Shown in pieces: positions 1 through 9,028 of a stretch of DNA of 64,000 nucleotides. The position numbers and the translations under genes were made by a program. A model generated the notes under the pieces. It saw only the letters and a program-made list of their open reading frames with translations, searched no databases and had not been told where the DNA came from. The stretch's first letter is position 1. Every line of letters starts with the position of its first letter. Source of the DNA: Peribacillus sp. ACCC06369 (GTDB lineage: Bacteria; Bacillota; Bacilli; Bacillales; DSM-1321); NCBI RefSeq assembly GCF_030348945.1, contig NZ_JAUCEN010000002.1, positions 4,402,001 through 4,466,000 of the forward strand. Reading direction: 5' to 3'.

Positions 1-2013
1 AGGATTTGCACCTTTAATGAACAGTTCATTATTCACCTGGTATACATCACTAGGCTGTTGGAAGCTACTCCGGTCTGTTCCAAACGCTTCCAGCATGACC
101 TTAAACATTTGGTGCGAGATTTTAGTTATATTTCCATCCATATAATTACCCGGACCATTTTTAGTATATCCAGTCCAAACCGCCATAGTGTATTGCGGTG
201 TATAACCAGCGAACCAACTATCATTTACCGAACCGGATGGATATCCATATTGTGCTCTGGTTTTACTGTCAAAATTGGTTGTGCCAGTTTTTCCAGCCAC
301 ATCTAGTCCAAGGACATCTGCTGTTTTTCCTGTACCAGATTTTACGACTGTCCGTAACATATCCGTCACCAAATAAGCTGTGTAGTCATGCATAACACGT
401 TTTGGCTTTGGAGTTAAATTAACAACTCTGCCATCAGGATAGACAACTTTACGAACAAAATGTGGTGTATTGTATTCACCGTTATTTCCAAAAGCACTAT
501 ATGCCCCTGCCAGCTCTAATGGATTAACCGTATTACTTCCAATCGCATATGATTCGTACACCTTATTATTATTAAAAGTAATACCCAGATTTTCTGCAAA
601 GTTTTGTGCTTTATCCATCCCTACTTCTTGAAGGGTAAGGAGTGCTGGAATATTGTATGACCATTGAAGTGCTGTTCTAATCGACAACATTCCGTGATAT
701 TGATGATCCCAGTTAGAAATAGATTGACCATTTGAGTAGGTTATCTCATGATCATTAATTTGGTGTGCTGTAGACCATTTTGAATTTTCAATAGCCGGAC
801 CATAATCAAAGACTGGCTTGAAAGTAGATCCTGGTTGACGTTTAATATCAACCGCAAAGTTGTTGCCTCGGAAGGAAGCTTTATATTGGTTTCGACCGCT
901 TCCAATAGCTCGAACTTCTCCTGTTTTTGTATCTAAAAATACGAAGGCTCCTTGAAAATTGTCATTTGGATAAGAAATAATCGTATCGGTGTTCATTATT
1001 TTGTCCGCAAAGGTCTGAGCTTTTGGATCTAGCGTCGTATAAATAGATAATCCATCCGAACTGATATCTACATTTTTCAGCTTTCTTTCAACTTCTTTTA
1101 CAACAGCGTCCAAAAACGCCTCGTACGGCATTCCATGTTGTTTCTTTTTTGGAACAAGTCCTGATGTAACTGGAACCTTCTTTGCATCCTCCAATTGCTT
1201 TTTCGTAATATACCCTAGTTTATACATGGCTTCTAAAACAATATTTCGACGATTTGTTGCAGCTTTCACATGTTCGGGTTCAGTGGGATCGTAATAACTT
1301 GGACTCTGTGGGAGCCCCGCCAACATAGCGGCCTGCGGAAGCGTTAATTTATTTAGATGATCGGCATCGATTCCGTAGTAATTTTTGGCGGCAGCTGCTA
1401 CACCATATGCCCCGTCTCCAAGGTAGATCTTATTTAAATACATCATTAAGATTTCATGTTTAGAATACTTTTGCTCAAGCTGATATGCCAAACTCCATTC
1501 CTGTACCTTTCGCTTTATTGTTTTCTGTGGGGACAAAAAGGAGTTTTTGATGACCTGCTGTGTAATCGTACTTCCGCCTTGAGATCCGAAATCCCCTTTT
1601 AGGTTCTTGAAGATTGCTCTCGCAGTTCCTTTTATATCAATGCCATTGTGTTCATAAAAATGTGCATCCTCCGTGGCAATGAAAGCATGTTCCAACATTT
1701 TTGGAACTTGAGAATACTTAATTTTTGTCCGCTTTTCTTTACCATATTCGTAAAGGAAATTCCCGTTTTTATCGTATAATTTGGTAGAAAGCGGATCGAC
1801 TAGTTTTGAAGCATCTATTTTAGGTGCATCCTTAATCATTGCTGTAACCGTAACTGCCCCTATTCCAATTGAAACAACACCTAACAGTAAGCACCAAAGT
1901 AAAACTTTTTTCAAGAAAGACCTTCTTTTAGGGGAGTTTTTACCTTTTTTTTGATCTTGTTTTGTTTTTTCCACTTGTTTTCGTTCCTGACGAGAACGAT
2001 ACGTTTCTGACAT
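1..2013 (-). CDS. Class A penicillin-binding protein (PBP1A-like), 3' end outside window
   Basis: Bifunctional cell-wall synthase: an N-terminal glycosyltransferase polymerises lipid II and a C-terminal transpeptidase cross-links the strands at the outer membrane face. The ATG at 2013 begins a basic cytoplasmic tail, followed by one membrane segment near residues 33-55. The glycosyltransferase motif EDAHFYEHNG lies near residue 113. The transpeptidase motifs are STFK (near residue 395), SYN (near 451) and KTGTT (near 577), so both active sites look intact. The reading frame is still open at base 1, after 671 codons, so the C-terminus is missing. The next gene upstream is a small unknown ORF rather than recU, which usually precedes ponA in Bacillus, so a PBP1A paralogue is possible. 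Family assignment is firm; the exact orthologue is not. Confidence 0.95.
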   Translation of the reverse strand, partial: MSETYRSRQERKQVEKTKQDQKKGKNSPKRRSFLKKVLLWCLLLGVVSIGIGAVTVTAMIKDAPKIDASKLVDPLSTKLYDKNGNFLYEYGKEKRTKIKYSQVPKMLEHAFIATEDAHFYEHNGIDIKGTARAIFKNLKGDFGSQGGSTITQQVIKNSFLSPQKTIKRKVQEWSLAYQLEQKYSKHEILMMYLNKIYLGDGAYGVAAAAKNYYGIDADHLNKLTLPQAAMLAGLPQSPSYYDPTEPEHVKAATNRRNIVLEAMYKLGYITKKQLEDAKKVPVTSGLVPKKKQHGMPYEAFLDAVVKEVERKLKNVDISSDGLSIYTTLDPKAQTFADKIMNTDTIISYPNDNFQGAFVFLDTKTGEVRAIGSGRNQYKASFRGNNFAVDIKRQPGSTFKPVFDYGPAIENSKWSTAHQINDHEITYSNGQSISNWDHQYHGMLSIRTALQWSYNIPALLTLQEVGMDKAQNFAENLGITFNNNKVYESYAIGSNTVNPLELAGAYSAFGNNGEYNTPHFVRKVVYPDGRVVNLTPKPKRVMHDYTAYLVTDMLRTVVKSGTGKTADVLGLDVAGKTGTTNFDSKTRAQYGYPSGSVNDSWFAGYTPQYTMAVWTGYTKNGPGNYMDGNITKISHQMFKVMLEAFGTDRSSFQQPSDVYQVNNELFIKGANP

Positions 2014-2094
2014 TAATCTTCTCTCCCATATTCAAGTTACTCAACAAAATTGAAGAAAACTTTGCAAAGAAATAACCTTTTATTTACTCACTGG

Positions 2095-2334
2095 TCATTG
2101 ATGATCAGTATGGTATTTAATACAATGCATTTCATGCAAAACCTGTATATAACGTATTAAGGAAGAATTTATCCTATACTCTCCTTGGTCGGTTTTAGCA
2201 ATAAAGTAATTACTTCGTACTATCTTATCTAATACATCTTGTAGAACGTCTTCCTTCTTTACATCTGGCCCTTTTATTATTTTTTCTCGTTTAATATCAT
2301 TTTCCAAGGTATAACAAACAATAAAGTTCTTCAA
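2095..2334 (-). CDS. Small hypothetical protein, 79 aa
   Basis: I do not recognise the family. It is a soluble, charged protein with no signal peptide or membrane segment. A TTG start at 2334 is preceded at good spacing by a strong AAAGGGGGA ribosome binding site, which supports translation. It sits 81 bp upstream of the penicillin-binding protein gene on the same strand and could be co-transcribed with it. The product is lysine- and isoleucine-rich with a His-rich C-terminus (HCIKYHTDHQ). Function unknown. Confidence 0.6.
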   Translation of the reverse strand: MKNFIVCYTLENDIKREKIIKGPDVKKEDVLQDVLDKIVRSNYFIAKTDQGEYRINSSLIRYIQVLHEMHCIKYHTDHQ

Positions 2335-2340
2335 ATTAAA

Positions 2341-3068
2341 TCCCCCTTTCGAGAACCACTTCTGATTGTCTTAAGTAGGGAAACACGTCTACTTATTTGA
2401 AGCGAATAGTCTTAAAATTTATATACTGAATAAGAATGCAATTATCGACCAGCTTTGTCTTTCAAAGACGTTATTCATGAAGCAAATACCCATGTTGATA
2501 AAATGATGGATAGCATTCCTACTATTTTTGAAAAATACCTTGTATACCATCTATAAATATTTTATGAATACCATAGATACAGCCTAAAAAGGTCAAAGCG
2601 TGTATAGAAAATTTCATTTTTTTCAGTCCATTACACAGTCCATTTATATTAATTCGAAAGGAACCTTAGTAATAAGGGGGCACCTCGATTCCCCCCTCTA
2701 TATAAAGACCAAATCTGCACTTTAATCAAATAAAAAGCCACCTATTATGGCAGCCGGATTTTGTTCCCGTTTATAAGCACATTCTCTTATTCTATATATT
2801 ATGTTCGTTTTACGTAATAACCTGGATAACTTACCTTTCTATAGACATAATAAGATTTATCCAAGAGACACCCTAAGGATCTTGGTGTTTGTCTGAAATC
2901 CATCCTTGAAGCTTTTCAGGGATGGATTTTTATTTTTTACTTTTCTTAGCTGAATAATATTTCTCAAGAGCGACTTAAAAGAGAGCTGGATTTTCAACCC
3001 GTCTTATGGCACTAACATGCCCCGTTAGTTCATCAAGATGATCAACAACACTCTTTAACATAGCCTTT
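2341..3068. other. Long intergenic region with hairpins, no convincing gene
   Basis: About 730 bp without a supportable gene. It holds a GGGGG/CCCCC hairpin near 2676-2695, a segment near 2820-2865 that could pair (GGATAA with TTATCC), a GACACC/GGTGT hairpin near 2866-2893, and a clear plus-strand terminator at 2896-2938. The run of hairpins ending in a plus-strand terminator could be a small RNA or the remnant of a leader, because no plus-strand gene precedes it. An open stretch at about 2466-2555 looks like a decayed gene fragment, but it has no start signal. Confidence 0.3.
2896..2938 (+). terminator. Rho-independent terminator, plus strand
   Basis: Perfect 10-bp stem AAATCCATCC / GGATGGATTT followed by TTTATTTTTT. 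There is no plus-strand gene upstream, so it may end an unannotated small RNA starting in the 2700-2850 region. Confidence 0.7.
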
Positions 3069-3071
3069 AAT

Positions 3072-3116
3072 AAAAAAACTGCAGGCAAACTCGCTTTTCT
3101 TCGAGTTTGCCTGCAG
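3072..3116 (-). terminator. R3-family hairpin, terminator of the LysR gene
   Basis: Perfect 15-bp inverted repeat with arms 3079-3093 and 3102-3116 (CTGCAGGCAAACTCG). On the minus strand it is followed by a run of seven T, so it can end transcription of the LysR gene at 3146-4039. The same CTGCAGGCAAAC sequence recurs near 28.83, 42.6, 58.97 and 62.3 kb, making it a dispersed family rather than a chance terminator. Confidence 0.8.
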
Positions 3117-3145
3117 TCTGAAAGGAGAACAATCATTATCTCCGT

Positions 3146-4039
3146 TTAGCAATATAGCTTTTTGATTTCACTCACAAACTTGGAAACACTGGCTAATTGT
3201 AAAGATGATTGCCGGTATAGCATCCATGTTCTTCTTTTTAGTTCTTCACCATTTTTTAAAATCAAATCATGGGAAAACAAGTCATCATTTTCTTGCAAAA
3301 AAACACGAGGAATAATGGCATACCCAAGCCCTCTTTTTACCATTTCTCTGCATGTCTCATAGCTATCCACTTGCATCATCATCAAAGGAGGTGATGTAAA
3401 CCTTTCATTCCACCAATGATCGATACTCATTTCAGAAGGAATTTGCGATATATTTCTATATTTCAGCAAAACATTCGGTTCTTTACGATTAATCATCGGC
3501 AATCCCGGAAGGCTATCAACAGGTATCTCATCTTTTGAAATGATGCATATATTTTCTTCCGCAAGAAGATGCTTTTCATCGAACCATTCATAATCGCCTT
3601 TTACAATCGCAACATCTATCTCCCCTTGCATGAGCAATTCCATCATTTCCGTACTGAAGCCCGTATCAACATTTAAATGGACCATAGGACAATTGACCAT
3701 GTAATCTTGTAAAATGGAAGGCAGGTTATAAAGACCGAAATGGCTGCTTATCCCTAACTTTAAACTACCCTTTGTTTCACTTCCCATATTCAATAAATAC
3801 TCTTTGGTTTGACGTAAATCTATGAGCATTTTTTTTGCATAGCTTACCAAATATTCTCCAGCTGGTGTCATTTTAATGTTTTTTCCGTTCTTGGACAATA
3901 TTTCAGTTTGGAATTCCTTTTCAATTTGCCTTACGCGGTACGTTAATGCAGGCTGGGTCATGTAAAGCCGCTCCGCAGCTTTTGTCAGATTCTGGTCTTG
4001 ATATAAATATTGCAAAATTAAACAATCTTTCTCATCCAT
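3146..4039 (-). CDS. LysR-family transcriptional regulator
   Basis: 297 aa, the usual LysR length. The N-terminal winged helix-turn-helix covers about residues 1-60 (KAAERLYMTQPALTYRVRQI), and the substrate-binding domain fills residues 85-295. The start ATG at 4039 follows a GGGGTGG ribosome binding site. It is the last of two minus-strand LysR genes and is followed by a strong R3 hairpin terminator. The neighbouring LysR gene lies 97 bp upstream, so they could be co-transcribed. Its target and inducer cannot be read from the sequence. The lysine- and aspartate-rich effector domain does not point to a known subgroup. Confidence 0.9.
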   Translation of the reverse strand: MDEKDCLILQYLYQDQNLTKAAERLYMTQPALTYRVRQIEKEFQTEILSKNGKNIKMTPAGEYLVSYAKKMLIDLRQTKEYLLNMGSETKGSLKLGISSHFGLYNLPSILQDYMVNCPMVHLNVDTGFSTEMMELLMQGEIDVAIVKGDYEWFDEKHLLAEENICIISKDEIPVDSLPGLPMINRKEPNVLLKYRNISQIPSEMSIDHWWNERFTSPPLMMMQVDSYETCREMVKRGLGYAIIPRVFLQENDDLFSHDLILKNGEELKRRTWMLYRQSSLQLASVSKFVSEIKKLYC

Positions 4040-4136
4040 AAGTTTTCGCCACCCCTAATAGTTTCGCAGCCTAATAATCAACGGTTTCAGCGATCCTCAA
4101 TCATTCTATGTACAGAGATATGATGCTCCCCTTCCT

Positions 4137-5033
4137 TCATACTAGCTCAGGAGTGGTTCCAGGACTTTGCTTAAATCGGTCTTCATGATGAACTTCAATC
4201 GTTTGCAAGAAGCTTTGCATGGAGTTTGTCATATAAGCATCTTTACGGTGAATGAAGACAGTCGAAATATTGCCGTACTCTTCCGGAATTGCATGCACGT
4301 GCACTTCTTCATTGGCTGCAAGGTGATTTACCGCTGATTGTGGTACGAGGGTAATGCCAAGACCGAGAGTTACGCTGGTTAAGATCGTTTCCAATACATT
4401 GAACTCCATGATCCTTTTGGGCATCACTTCTTCTTCTTTCAGCCATTGTTCCAGTTTAGAGCGATAGCCACAACCCTGACTGAATACCAAAAATGGTTCT
4501 GTTATAATTTCTTCAAGGTCAAATGTTTCATTTCTTGTAACCAATACAAGTTTTTCTGTACACACATCATATGGCTGAATGAGCGGATGTTTAATCGGTC
4601 CTGTAACGAAAGCTCCATCCAACCTATGTTCAATGACATCTTTAATTAGGTCTTCTGTTAACCCAGCCTTTATGGATAAATCAACATTTGGATACTGTTT
4701 ATGATAAGAGGCTAGAATCTTGGGAAGATCGGTGACCGTTTCAACTGTACCTATGTTCAATATCCCTGTAGGTGTTTCACTATCCAGGAATACTTGCTTG
4801 AGTTCTTCAACATCAAGCAAAATTTTGTTTACATACTCCAACATTTTTCGAGCCTCTGCAGTTAATGACATGCCACGTTTATGTCTATTGAATAGAGGCG
4901 TCCGTAACTCCTGCTCTAAATGCTTAATCCTCGCCGTTACATTGGATTGGACGTAATTCAACTCAACAGCCGCCTTACTTATGCTGCCATATTTAGCGAC
5001 GCACTGGAATATTTGCAAATCCCGTATTTCCAT
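4137..5033 (-). CDS. LysR-family transcriptional regulator, divergent from a DMT exporter
   Basis: 298 aa from ATG 5033. An upstream TTG at 5054 in the same frame overlaps the AAAGGGGGTC ribosome binding site, so the ATG is preferred. HTH at about residues 1-60 ([20 protein letters not shown]) and a LysR effector domain from about 90 onward. It is divergent from the EamA transporter at 5169, with about 135 bp between them, the classic layout of a LysR regulator and its target. The shared spacer holds an imperfect palindrome (5090-5108) that could be its operator. Likely function: inducer-dependent control of the exporter. Confidence 0.9.
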   Translation of the reverse strand: MEIRDLQIFQCVAKYGSISKAAVELNYVQSNVTARIKHLEQELRTPLFNRHKRGMSLTAEARKMLEYVNKILLDVEELKQVFLDSETPTGILNIGTVETVTDLPKILASYHKQYPNVDLSIKAGLTEDLIKDVIEHRLDGAFVTGPIKHPLIQPYDVCTEKLVLVTRNETFDLEEIITEPFLVFSQGCGYRSKLEQWLKEEEVMPKRIMEFNVLETILTSVTLGLGITLVPQSAVNHLAANEEVHVHAIPEEYGNISTVFIHRKDAYMTNSMQSFLQTIEVHHEDRFKQSPGTTPELV

Positions 5034-5089
5034 AAAAGTGACCCCCTTTCTCAACTATCATTAATAATGATGGTTATATTCATTTTAAG

Positions 5090-5108
5090 TCATTTTACAT
5101 GATAATGA
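5090..5108. promoter_or_regulatory. Possible LysR operator
   Basis: TCATTTTACATGATAATGA is an imperfect palindrome of the T-N11-A type in the spacer between the divergent LysR gene and the EamA transporter. The position fits autoregulation plus control of the transporter. The evidence is sequence symmetry only. Confidence 0.35.
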
Positions 5109-5168
5109 CTTTATCATAAGGTGTGTATAGGAATTTAATCAATCATTATTTTTTGAGGGGAAGCTTTT

Positions 5169-6134
5169 ATGAAAAAAAATCAAGTTTTAATCGGTGCACT
5201 TTTATGTTTGACAGCCAGTATTTCCTGGGGAGCCATGTTTCCAGTTGCAGAAAGGGCATTAATGTATATTGATCCTTTTTATTTCTCTTTTTTGCGATAT
5301 TTAGCTGTTTGCGTAATTTTAGGGATATTGCTTTTAATGAAAGAGGGGAAGGAGTCATTTAAGCTGGAAGGGCAAGGAAAGAGGTTATTGTTTTTCGGAA
5401 CGATGGCTTTTACAGTATACAACTTTCTCATTTTCGCAGGTCAGGACTTACTGGGACATAACGGGGTAATTGTTGCTTCCATCATGGAATCATTAATGCC
5501 CATGATCTCAATTTTAATAATGTGGGTTTTCAAAAATTCCAAACCCATGAAATATAACATCGCCAGTATGCTCCTTGCCTTAATTGGGGCCATTCTTGTC
5601 ATTACAAGTGGCAAATTATCATTCCTATTATCATTGAAAGATAGCATCATTCCTCTACTTTTCATTCTCATCGGGGTGATAGGCTGGGTTATATATACGA
5701 TGGGCGGCAACCAATTCAATGGATGGTCAACACTCCGCTATTCGACTTTAACATGTATTTTAGGAACTTCGGTATCAGGAATCATAACATTATTTGCAAG
5801 TGTACTGGGCCTGTCTGTCCCTACAGCAGAGGTTATGCAATCCATTTATGGCGAAATGATTTTCATGATTATTTTCCCCGGTGCCATAGCCCTTTTAAGC
5901 TGGAATTTAGGCATAAAACTTTTAACGCCGATCAATGGAATCCTATTTATTAATTTAGTGCCAATAACCACGTTGGCCATCGTTTTCATCCAAGGAGGAT
6001 CACTATCATCATTCGAATTACTGGGAACTTTTTTAGTGATATATGCATTGATTCAAAACAATTATTATCAAAGAAAAAACTCGCCTTCCCAAGTTGAGGA
6101 ATTGAATCCAAGGAAAGTAAAGAGAATCGTTTAA
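5169..6134 (+). CDS. EamA/DMT-family transporter
   Basis: 321 aa, strongly hydrophobic, with about ten predicted membrane segments in two EamA-type halves (roughly residues 8-145 and 160-300) and a basic cytoplasmic tail. Drug/metabolite transporters of this family usually export amino acids, metabolites or toxic compounds. The start follows an AGGGG ribosome binding site. Divergent from a LysR gene that probably regulates it, and followed after 35 bp by a small membrane protein in the same transcript, ending at the terminator at 6338. Substrate unknown. Confidence 0.9.
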   Translation: MKKNQVLIGALLCLTASISWGAMFPVAERALMYIDPFYFSFLRYLAVCVILGILLLMKEGKESFKLEGQGKRLLFFGTMAFTVYNFLIFAGQDLLGHNGVIVASIMESLMPMISILIMWVFKNSKPMKYNIASMLLALIGAILVITSGKLSFLLSLKDSIIPLLFILIGVIGWVIYTMGGNQFNGWSTLRYSTLTCILGTSVSGIITLFASVLGLSVPTAEVMQSIYGEMIFMIIFPGAIALLSWNLGIKLLTPINGILFINLVPITTLAIVFIQGGSLSSFELLGTFLVIYALIQNNYYQRKNSPSQVEELNPRKVKRIV

Positions 6135-6169
6135 ACATAAAGGTACAAAACATCAATAGGAGGGCAACA

Positions 6170-6313
6170 ATGGATTTATTAACGCTTATGCTAATCTTTG
6201 GATTAGCTGTACTATGGGAATTGGCAACGATTAATAAGAATGTGAAAAAAATGAATGAGCAAAATGCAGAATTAATCAATCTATATAATGATAGAAATAA
6301 ACGAACTCAATAA
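6170..6313 (+). CDS. Small membrane protein, 47 aa
   Basis: ATG at 6170 preceded by a strong AGGAGGG site. One hydrophobic helix spans residues 3-19, followed by a charged, Asn/Lys-rich cytoplasmic tail that may form a short coiled coil (KNVKKMNEQNAELINLYN). It lies 35 bp after the EamA transporter and ends 24 bp before a terminator, so both probably share a transcript. It could be an accessory subunit of the transporter, but no family is recognised. Confidence 0.65.
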   Translation: MDLLTLMLIFGLAVLWELATINKNVKKMNEQNAELINLYNDRNKRTQ

Positions 6314-6337
6314 AATAGACTTTTGGCAATACAACGC

Positions 6338-6370
6338 AAAAAAGCCTGTCATTTAGATAGGCTTTTTTTG
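6338..6370 (+). terminator. Terminator of the EamA transporter operon
   Basis: Stem AAAAAAGCCT / AGGCTTTTTT with an 11-nt loop and a T-run. It ends the plus-strand transporter transcript. Confidence 0.85.
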
Positions 6371-6394
6371 TACTAACCAGAACGACGACATCTT

Positions 6395-6465
6395 CTATGA
6401 ATCCTTTTCTTATAAACGATTGCATGTCCACAGCTCACTTACCTTCGCTTTGTCAGCGTCCGCGA
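6395..6465 (-). pseudogene. Decayed fragment of a MutS2-type gene
   Basis: Read on the minus strand, this stretch closely matches the part of the intact mutS2-like gene near 9938-9995 that encodes VGDKVKVSELNGYGIVYKKK. TCCTTTTCTTATAAACGAT differs from the gene by one missing T, and CTTACCTTCGCTTTGTCAGC by two bases. The fragment encodes DKAKVSEL, then a frameshift, then IVYKK, so it is not functional. It lies between two terminators. It suggests a former second mutS2-like copy here, or a duplicated segment that has decayed. Confidence 0.6.
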
Positions 6466-6473
6466 GCAAATAG

Positions 6474-6518
6474 AAAAGAGCATGTGTTGAAAAATGATTG
6501 ATCAAAACATGCCCTTTT
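6474..6518 (-). terminator. Terminator of the methyltransferase gene
   Basis: Stem AAAAGAGCATGT / ACATGCCCTTTT with one mismatch, downstream of the minus-strand methyltransferase. A short T-run follows on the minus strand. Confidence 0.55.
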
Positions 6519-6580
6519 TATGGATAATGCGTAATCACTTCATAAGCCGTAACAATTAACAATTCACTATTTTTGATTTT

Positions 6581-7213
6581 TTATGATAGTTCTTTTTGAC
6601 ATTTTACCATTATAAATTTAAATGGAGGTTTATTTTCCATATTCTTATGCGGCTCGACAATTTCCGAAGATTCTATCAATCCATATTTTCCAAATTCCTG
6701 TTTTATCGAGTCGGAATCATAAAAAAACATTTTTACCCCTTCCATTATCTCGAAATAGTCTTTATCCAGTTGTTTGCCCTTTCCAAACATTGGGGCTTCT
6801 TTTGAAATGGTAGTAAAAATCATATAGCCGTTTGGCTTTAACTGATTATAGCAATCATTAATAAACTTCTCTCTCTCACGATTATTCAATAAGTGAATAA
6901 TCGCATAACAAAATATACCATCATAAAGTTTGTTATCAAAAGGCATATCGGTTACTGAACCATGAAAAATACTAATATTAAGCCCATTTTGCCTTGCCAA
7001 ATCAATCGCTGTTTTTGAAATCTCAATACCTGTTACATTTATTCCGTTTTCAATAAAAACCTTTGCGTTTCTGCCATATCCAATACCAGGAATCAATATA
7101 TCCTTAACTTTATTCTCAAGGAAAAAGTCCTTTGCCAAGATTGCGGAGTCTGAAGGTTCAAATCCCCACATCATTTGATTTTCTATAAAACTTGCTTCCC
7201 AGAATTCTGTCAT
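6581..7213 (-). CDS. Class I SAM-dependent methyltransferase
   Basis: 210 aa. The Rossmann-type SAM-binding fold shows motif I as LIPGIGYGRNAKVF (residues about 40-53), the acidic SAM ribose contact in VTGIEISKTAI, motif II near GSVTDMPF, and a C-terminal beta hairpin. The N-terminal FWEASFIENQMMWGFEPSD resembles TehB/thiopurine-methyltransferase-like small-molecule methylases. Start ATG 7213 follows AAAGGGGATTGAGG. Monocistronic, with its own terminator at 6474-6518. Substrate unknown. Confidence 0.88.
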   Translation of the reverse strand: MTEFWEASFIENQMMWGFEPSDSAILAKDFFLENKVKDILIPGIGYGRNAKVFIENGINVTGIEISKTAIDLARQNGLNISIFHGSVTDMPFDNKLYDGIFCYAIIHLLNNREREKFINDCYNQLKPNGYMIFTTISKEAPMFGKGKQLDKDYFEIMEGVKMFFYDSDSIKQEFGKYGLIESSEIVEPHKNMENKPPFKFIMVKCQKELS

Positions 7214-7297
7214 GCCTCAATCCCCTTTACAAATATTAGCTCTTTTTCTTTGGCTGTTTTCGCATACTTTGTTGCTATTCACCAAATAATGCGGTGT

Positions 7298-7424
7298 GGT
7301 TGATTTCCCCTCCATTGCTCGCTTTCCGCGGGGCGGGCGGTGAGCCTCCTCGGCGTGAACGCCTGTGGGGTCTCACCTGTCCCGCTGCTCCCGCAGGAGT
7401 CTCGCACTTCCGCTCCAATCAACC
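7298..7424. repeat. R1 intergenic repeat, copy 1
   Basis: A 127-bp GC-rich element bounded by 8-bp terminal inverted repeats, GGTTGATT and AATCAACC. The interior carries GCTTTCCGCGGGG, GAGCCTCCTCGGCG and GCAGGAGTCTCGCAC, which recur near 25.0, 25.3, 42.7 and 58.9 kb. No coding capacity is evident. It lies between the methyltransferase gene and the flavoprotein gene. Confidence 0.85.
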
Positions 7425-7506
7425 TTAAATAGTTTCGTTTTAAAAACAACAATCTTTACAAAAAGATCTTTTTCTTTTGAAAAATACTCTTATGCATTCA
7501 AGGATT

Positions 7507-8412
7507 TTATGCCTCCAAAAGAAATGCAGCTTCAACTAAATCCATGATGACTCCGGCCGCCGCTTTATTGCCCTCCGCCGCCGCAATCACCAGCTGGGAA
7601 GGCGTGCTGAGTGATGTATCTCCGCATGCAAATACTCCTTCAACCGTTGTTCGTCCAAATGAATCCACTTTAATCCCGCCGTTTGGAGTGATCTCGCAGC
7701 CAAGCTGTTCCGCAAAAGGAGCAGACTGCACCAAGTCAGTGACCACAATCCCTGCCTCCCTTTTGATTTCCTGTCCGTTTTGCAGCCGGATCGATGTCAG
7801 CTGACCTCCTTTCGATTTAAGACTTTCAATCTTTTCTTCCACGACTGTTACGTGCTGCCTAGCTAAGATATCCTTCTCCTCATCAAGAACCTGATAGCCA
7901 TTTGTAAAAACGATCACATCACCGCTCCAGTTTGACAGCAGTTTTCCCATATGAAAAGCCCGTTCATTTTCTGCAATTACCGCCAATGCTTGGCCCCGCA
8001 TTTCCCAGCCGTCACAAAACGGACAGCTGAAAACACTCGTTCCGTATACATTCTGTATGTTTGGAATCTCCGGCAAAACATCCCGAAGACCTGTTGCAAG
8101 AAGCACCTTTTTCGCCATGTAATCCGTTCCGCCTTTCGTTTGAATTCGGAACACACCACTAGCTTTTTCAATAATCTCCACCCGCTCATCCTTAATGGAG
8201 ACGGACGGATATTTCTGGACATCCGTTCTTGCCCGCTTCTTGAATTCTGACGGCTTTACCCCATCCTGTGTGATAAATCCGTGCGACTCCTGCGTCACCC
8301 GGTTACGGGGTTTATCCTCATCAAACAAAATTGTTTTCCGTCCAGCACGCCCCATGACCAATGCGGCATTCAGTCCTGCAGGTCCTCCGCCAATAATTAC
8401 ACAATCCAACAC
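7507..8412 (-). CDS. Thioredoxin-reductase-like FAD/NAD(P)H oxidoreductase
   Basis: About 301 aa. The N-terminal FAD-binding motif is IIGGGPAGLNAALVMGRAG, the redox-active pair is CPFC (in FSCPFCDGWEMRG), and the C-terminal FAD motif is VFACGDTS, all as in low-molecular-weight thioredoxin reductases. The NAD(P)-binding segment (ALAVIAENERAFHMGK) lacks a canonical GxGxxA, so electron donor and partner are uncertain. GTG 8412 is preferred as start because AAGGAG lies 8 bp upstream; an earlier GTG at 8421 abuts the ribosome binding site. It follows an Rrf2 regulator by 66 bp and is probably controlled by it. Confidence 0.85.
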   Translation of the reverse strand: MLDCVIIGGGPAGLNAALVMGRAGRKTILFDEDKPRNRVTQESHGFITQDGVKPSEFKKRARTDVQKYPSVSIKDERVEIIEKASGVFRIQTKGGTDYMAKKVLLATGLRDVLPEIPNIQNVYGTSVFSCPFCDGWEMRGQALAVIAENERAFHMGKLLSNWSGDVIVFTNGYQVLDEEKDILARQHVTVVEEKIESLKSKGGQLTSIRLQNGQEIKREAGIVVTDLVQSAPFAEQLGCEITPNGGIKVDSFGRTTVEGVFACGDTSLSTPSQLVIAAAEGNKAAAGVIMDLVEAAFLLEA

Positions 8413-8478
8413 ATGAAACACTCCTTCTTTATAAAATCTATTAAAGACCCTTAATGTCCTTAATTTGTGTAAAAAAAT

Positions 8479-8892
8479 TTATTTTTCTTTTTTTGTTTCC
8501 TGACACTGCTCCGCAATGCTTTGAATCGTTCGTCCAGCCAGTTCTTTCTTCATGTTGCCTTCCGCCTCGATCATCACGCGCTCAATTAAACACTCGCTTT
8601 CTTCATGGTCAAACGCACAGTTGAACAGCACCGACTGACCCTCCACCGCTTCAATAACATCCAGAAACGAAATGTCCTGAGCCCGGCGTGAAGTACTGTA
8701 GCCGCCTTTTGCCCCTGGCACTGATTCAATTAATCCAGCCTTCACAAGCTTCGTCAAAATCTTCGACAAGTACGTCGGGGACAAATCCTGCATGTGCGCC
8801 AGCTGATCCACGCTTACCGTCTGGCCTTTTGGTTCCGACGTTAAATGCACCATTGTATGTAGTGCATAATTGGTTGCCTTTGAATACTTCAT
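8479..8892 (-). CDS. Rrf2-family transcriptional regulator
   Basis: 137 aa, typical Rrf2 length. The winged HTH spans residues 1-75, with the Rrf2 signature LSPTYLSKILTKLVKAGLIES and GAKGGYS wing. Only two cysteines (near residues 92 and 101, in FNCAFDHEESECLIE) sit in the region where Fe-S Rrf2 proteins carry three, so an Fe-S cluster is doubtful. ATG follows a GAGGTG site. It is first in a two-gene minus-strand operon with the thioredoxin-reductase-like gene, which suggests redox- or thiol-responsive control. Confidence 0.9.
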   Translation of the reverse strand: MKYSKATNYALHTMVHLTSEPKGQTVSVDQLAHMQDLSPTYLSKILTKLVKAGLIESVPGAKGGYSTSRRAQDISFLDVIEAVEGQSVLFNCAFDHEESECLIERVMIEAEGNMKKELAGRTIQSIAEQCQETKKEK

Positions 8893-9028
8893 TGATGCAC
8901 CTCATAATTAAATCTATTACAGACTTTTAATACCCGTAATTGATTGTAACTCAAGCTGCAAAAAACCGCAAACCTTTTTCACCTCACCTAACGTTGATCA
9001 TCCTGCCAAAATCTTAACTTGTAATAAT

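Noticed and set aside
2466..2555. Coding-like stretch ending in MMDSIPTIFEKYLVY
   Set aside because: No start codon with ribosome binding site and no recognisable family. It may be a gene relic, but the evidence is too thin to list it as a pseudogene.
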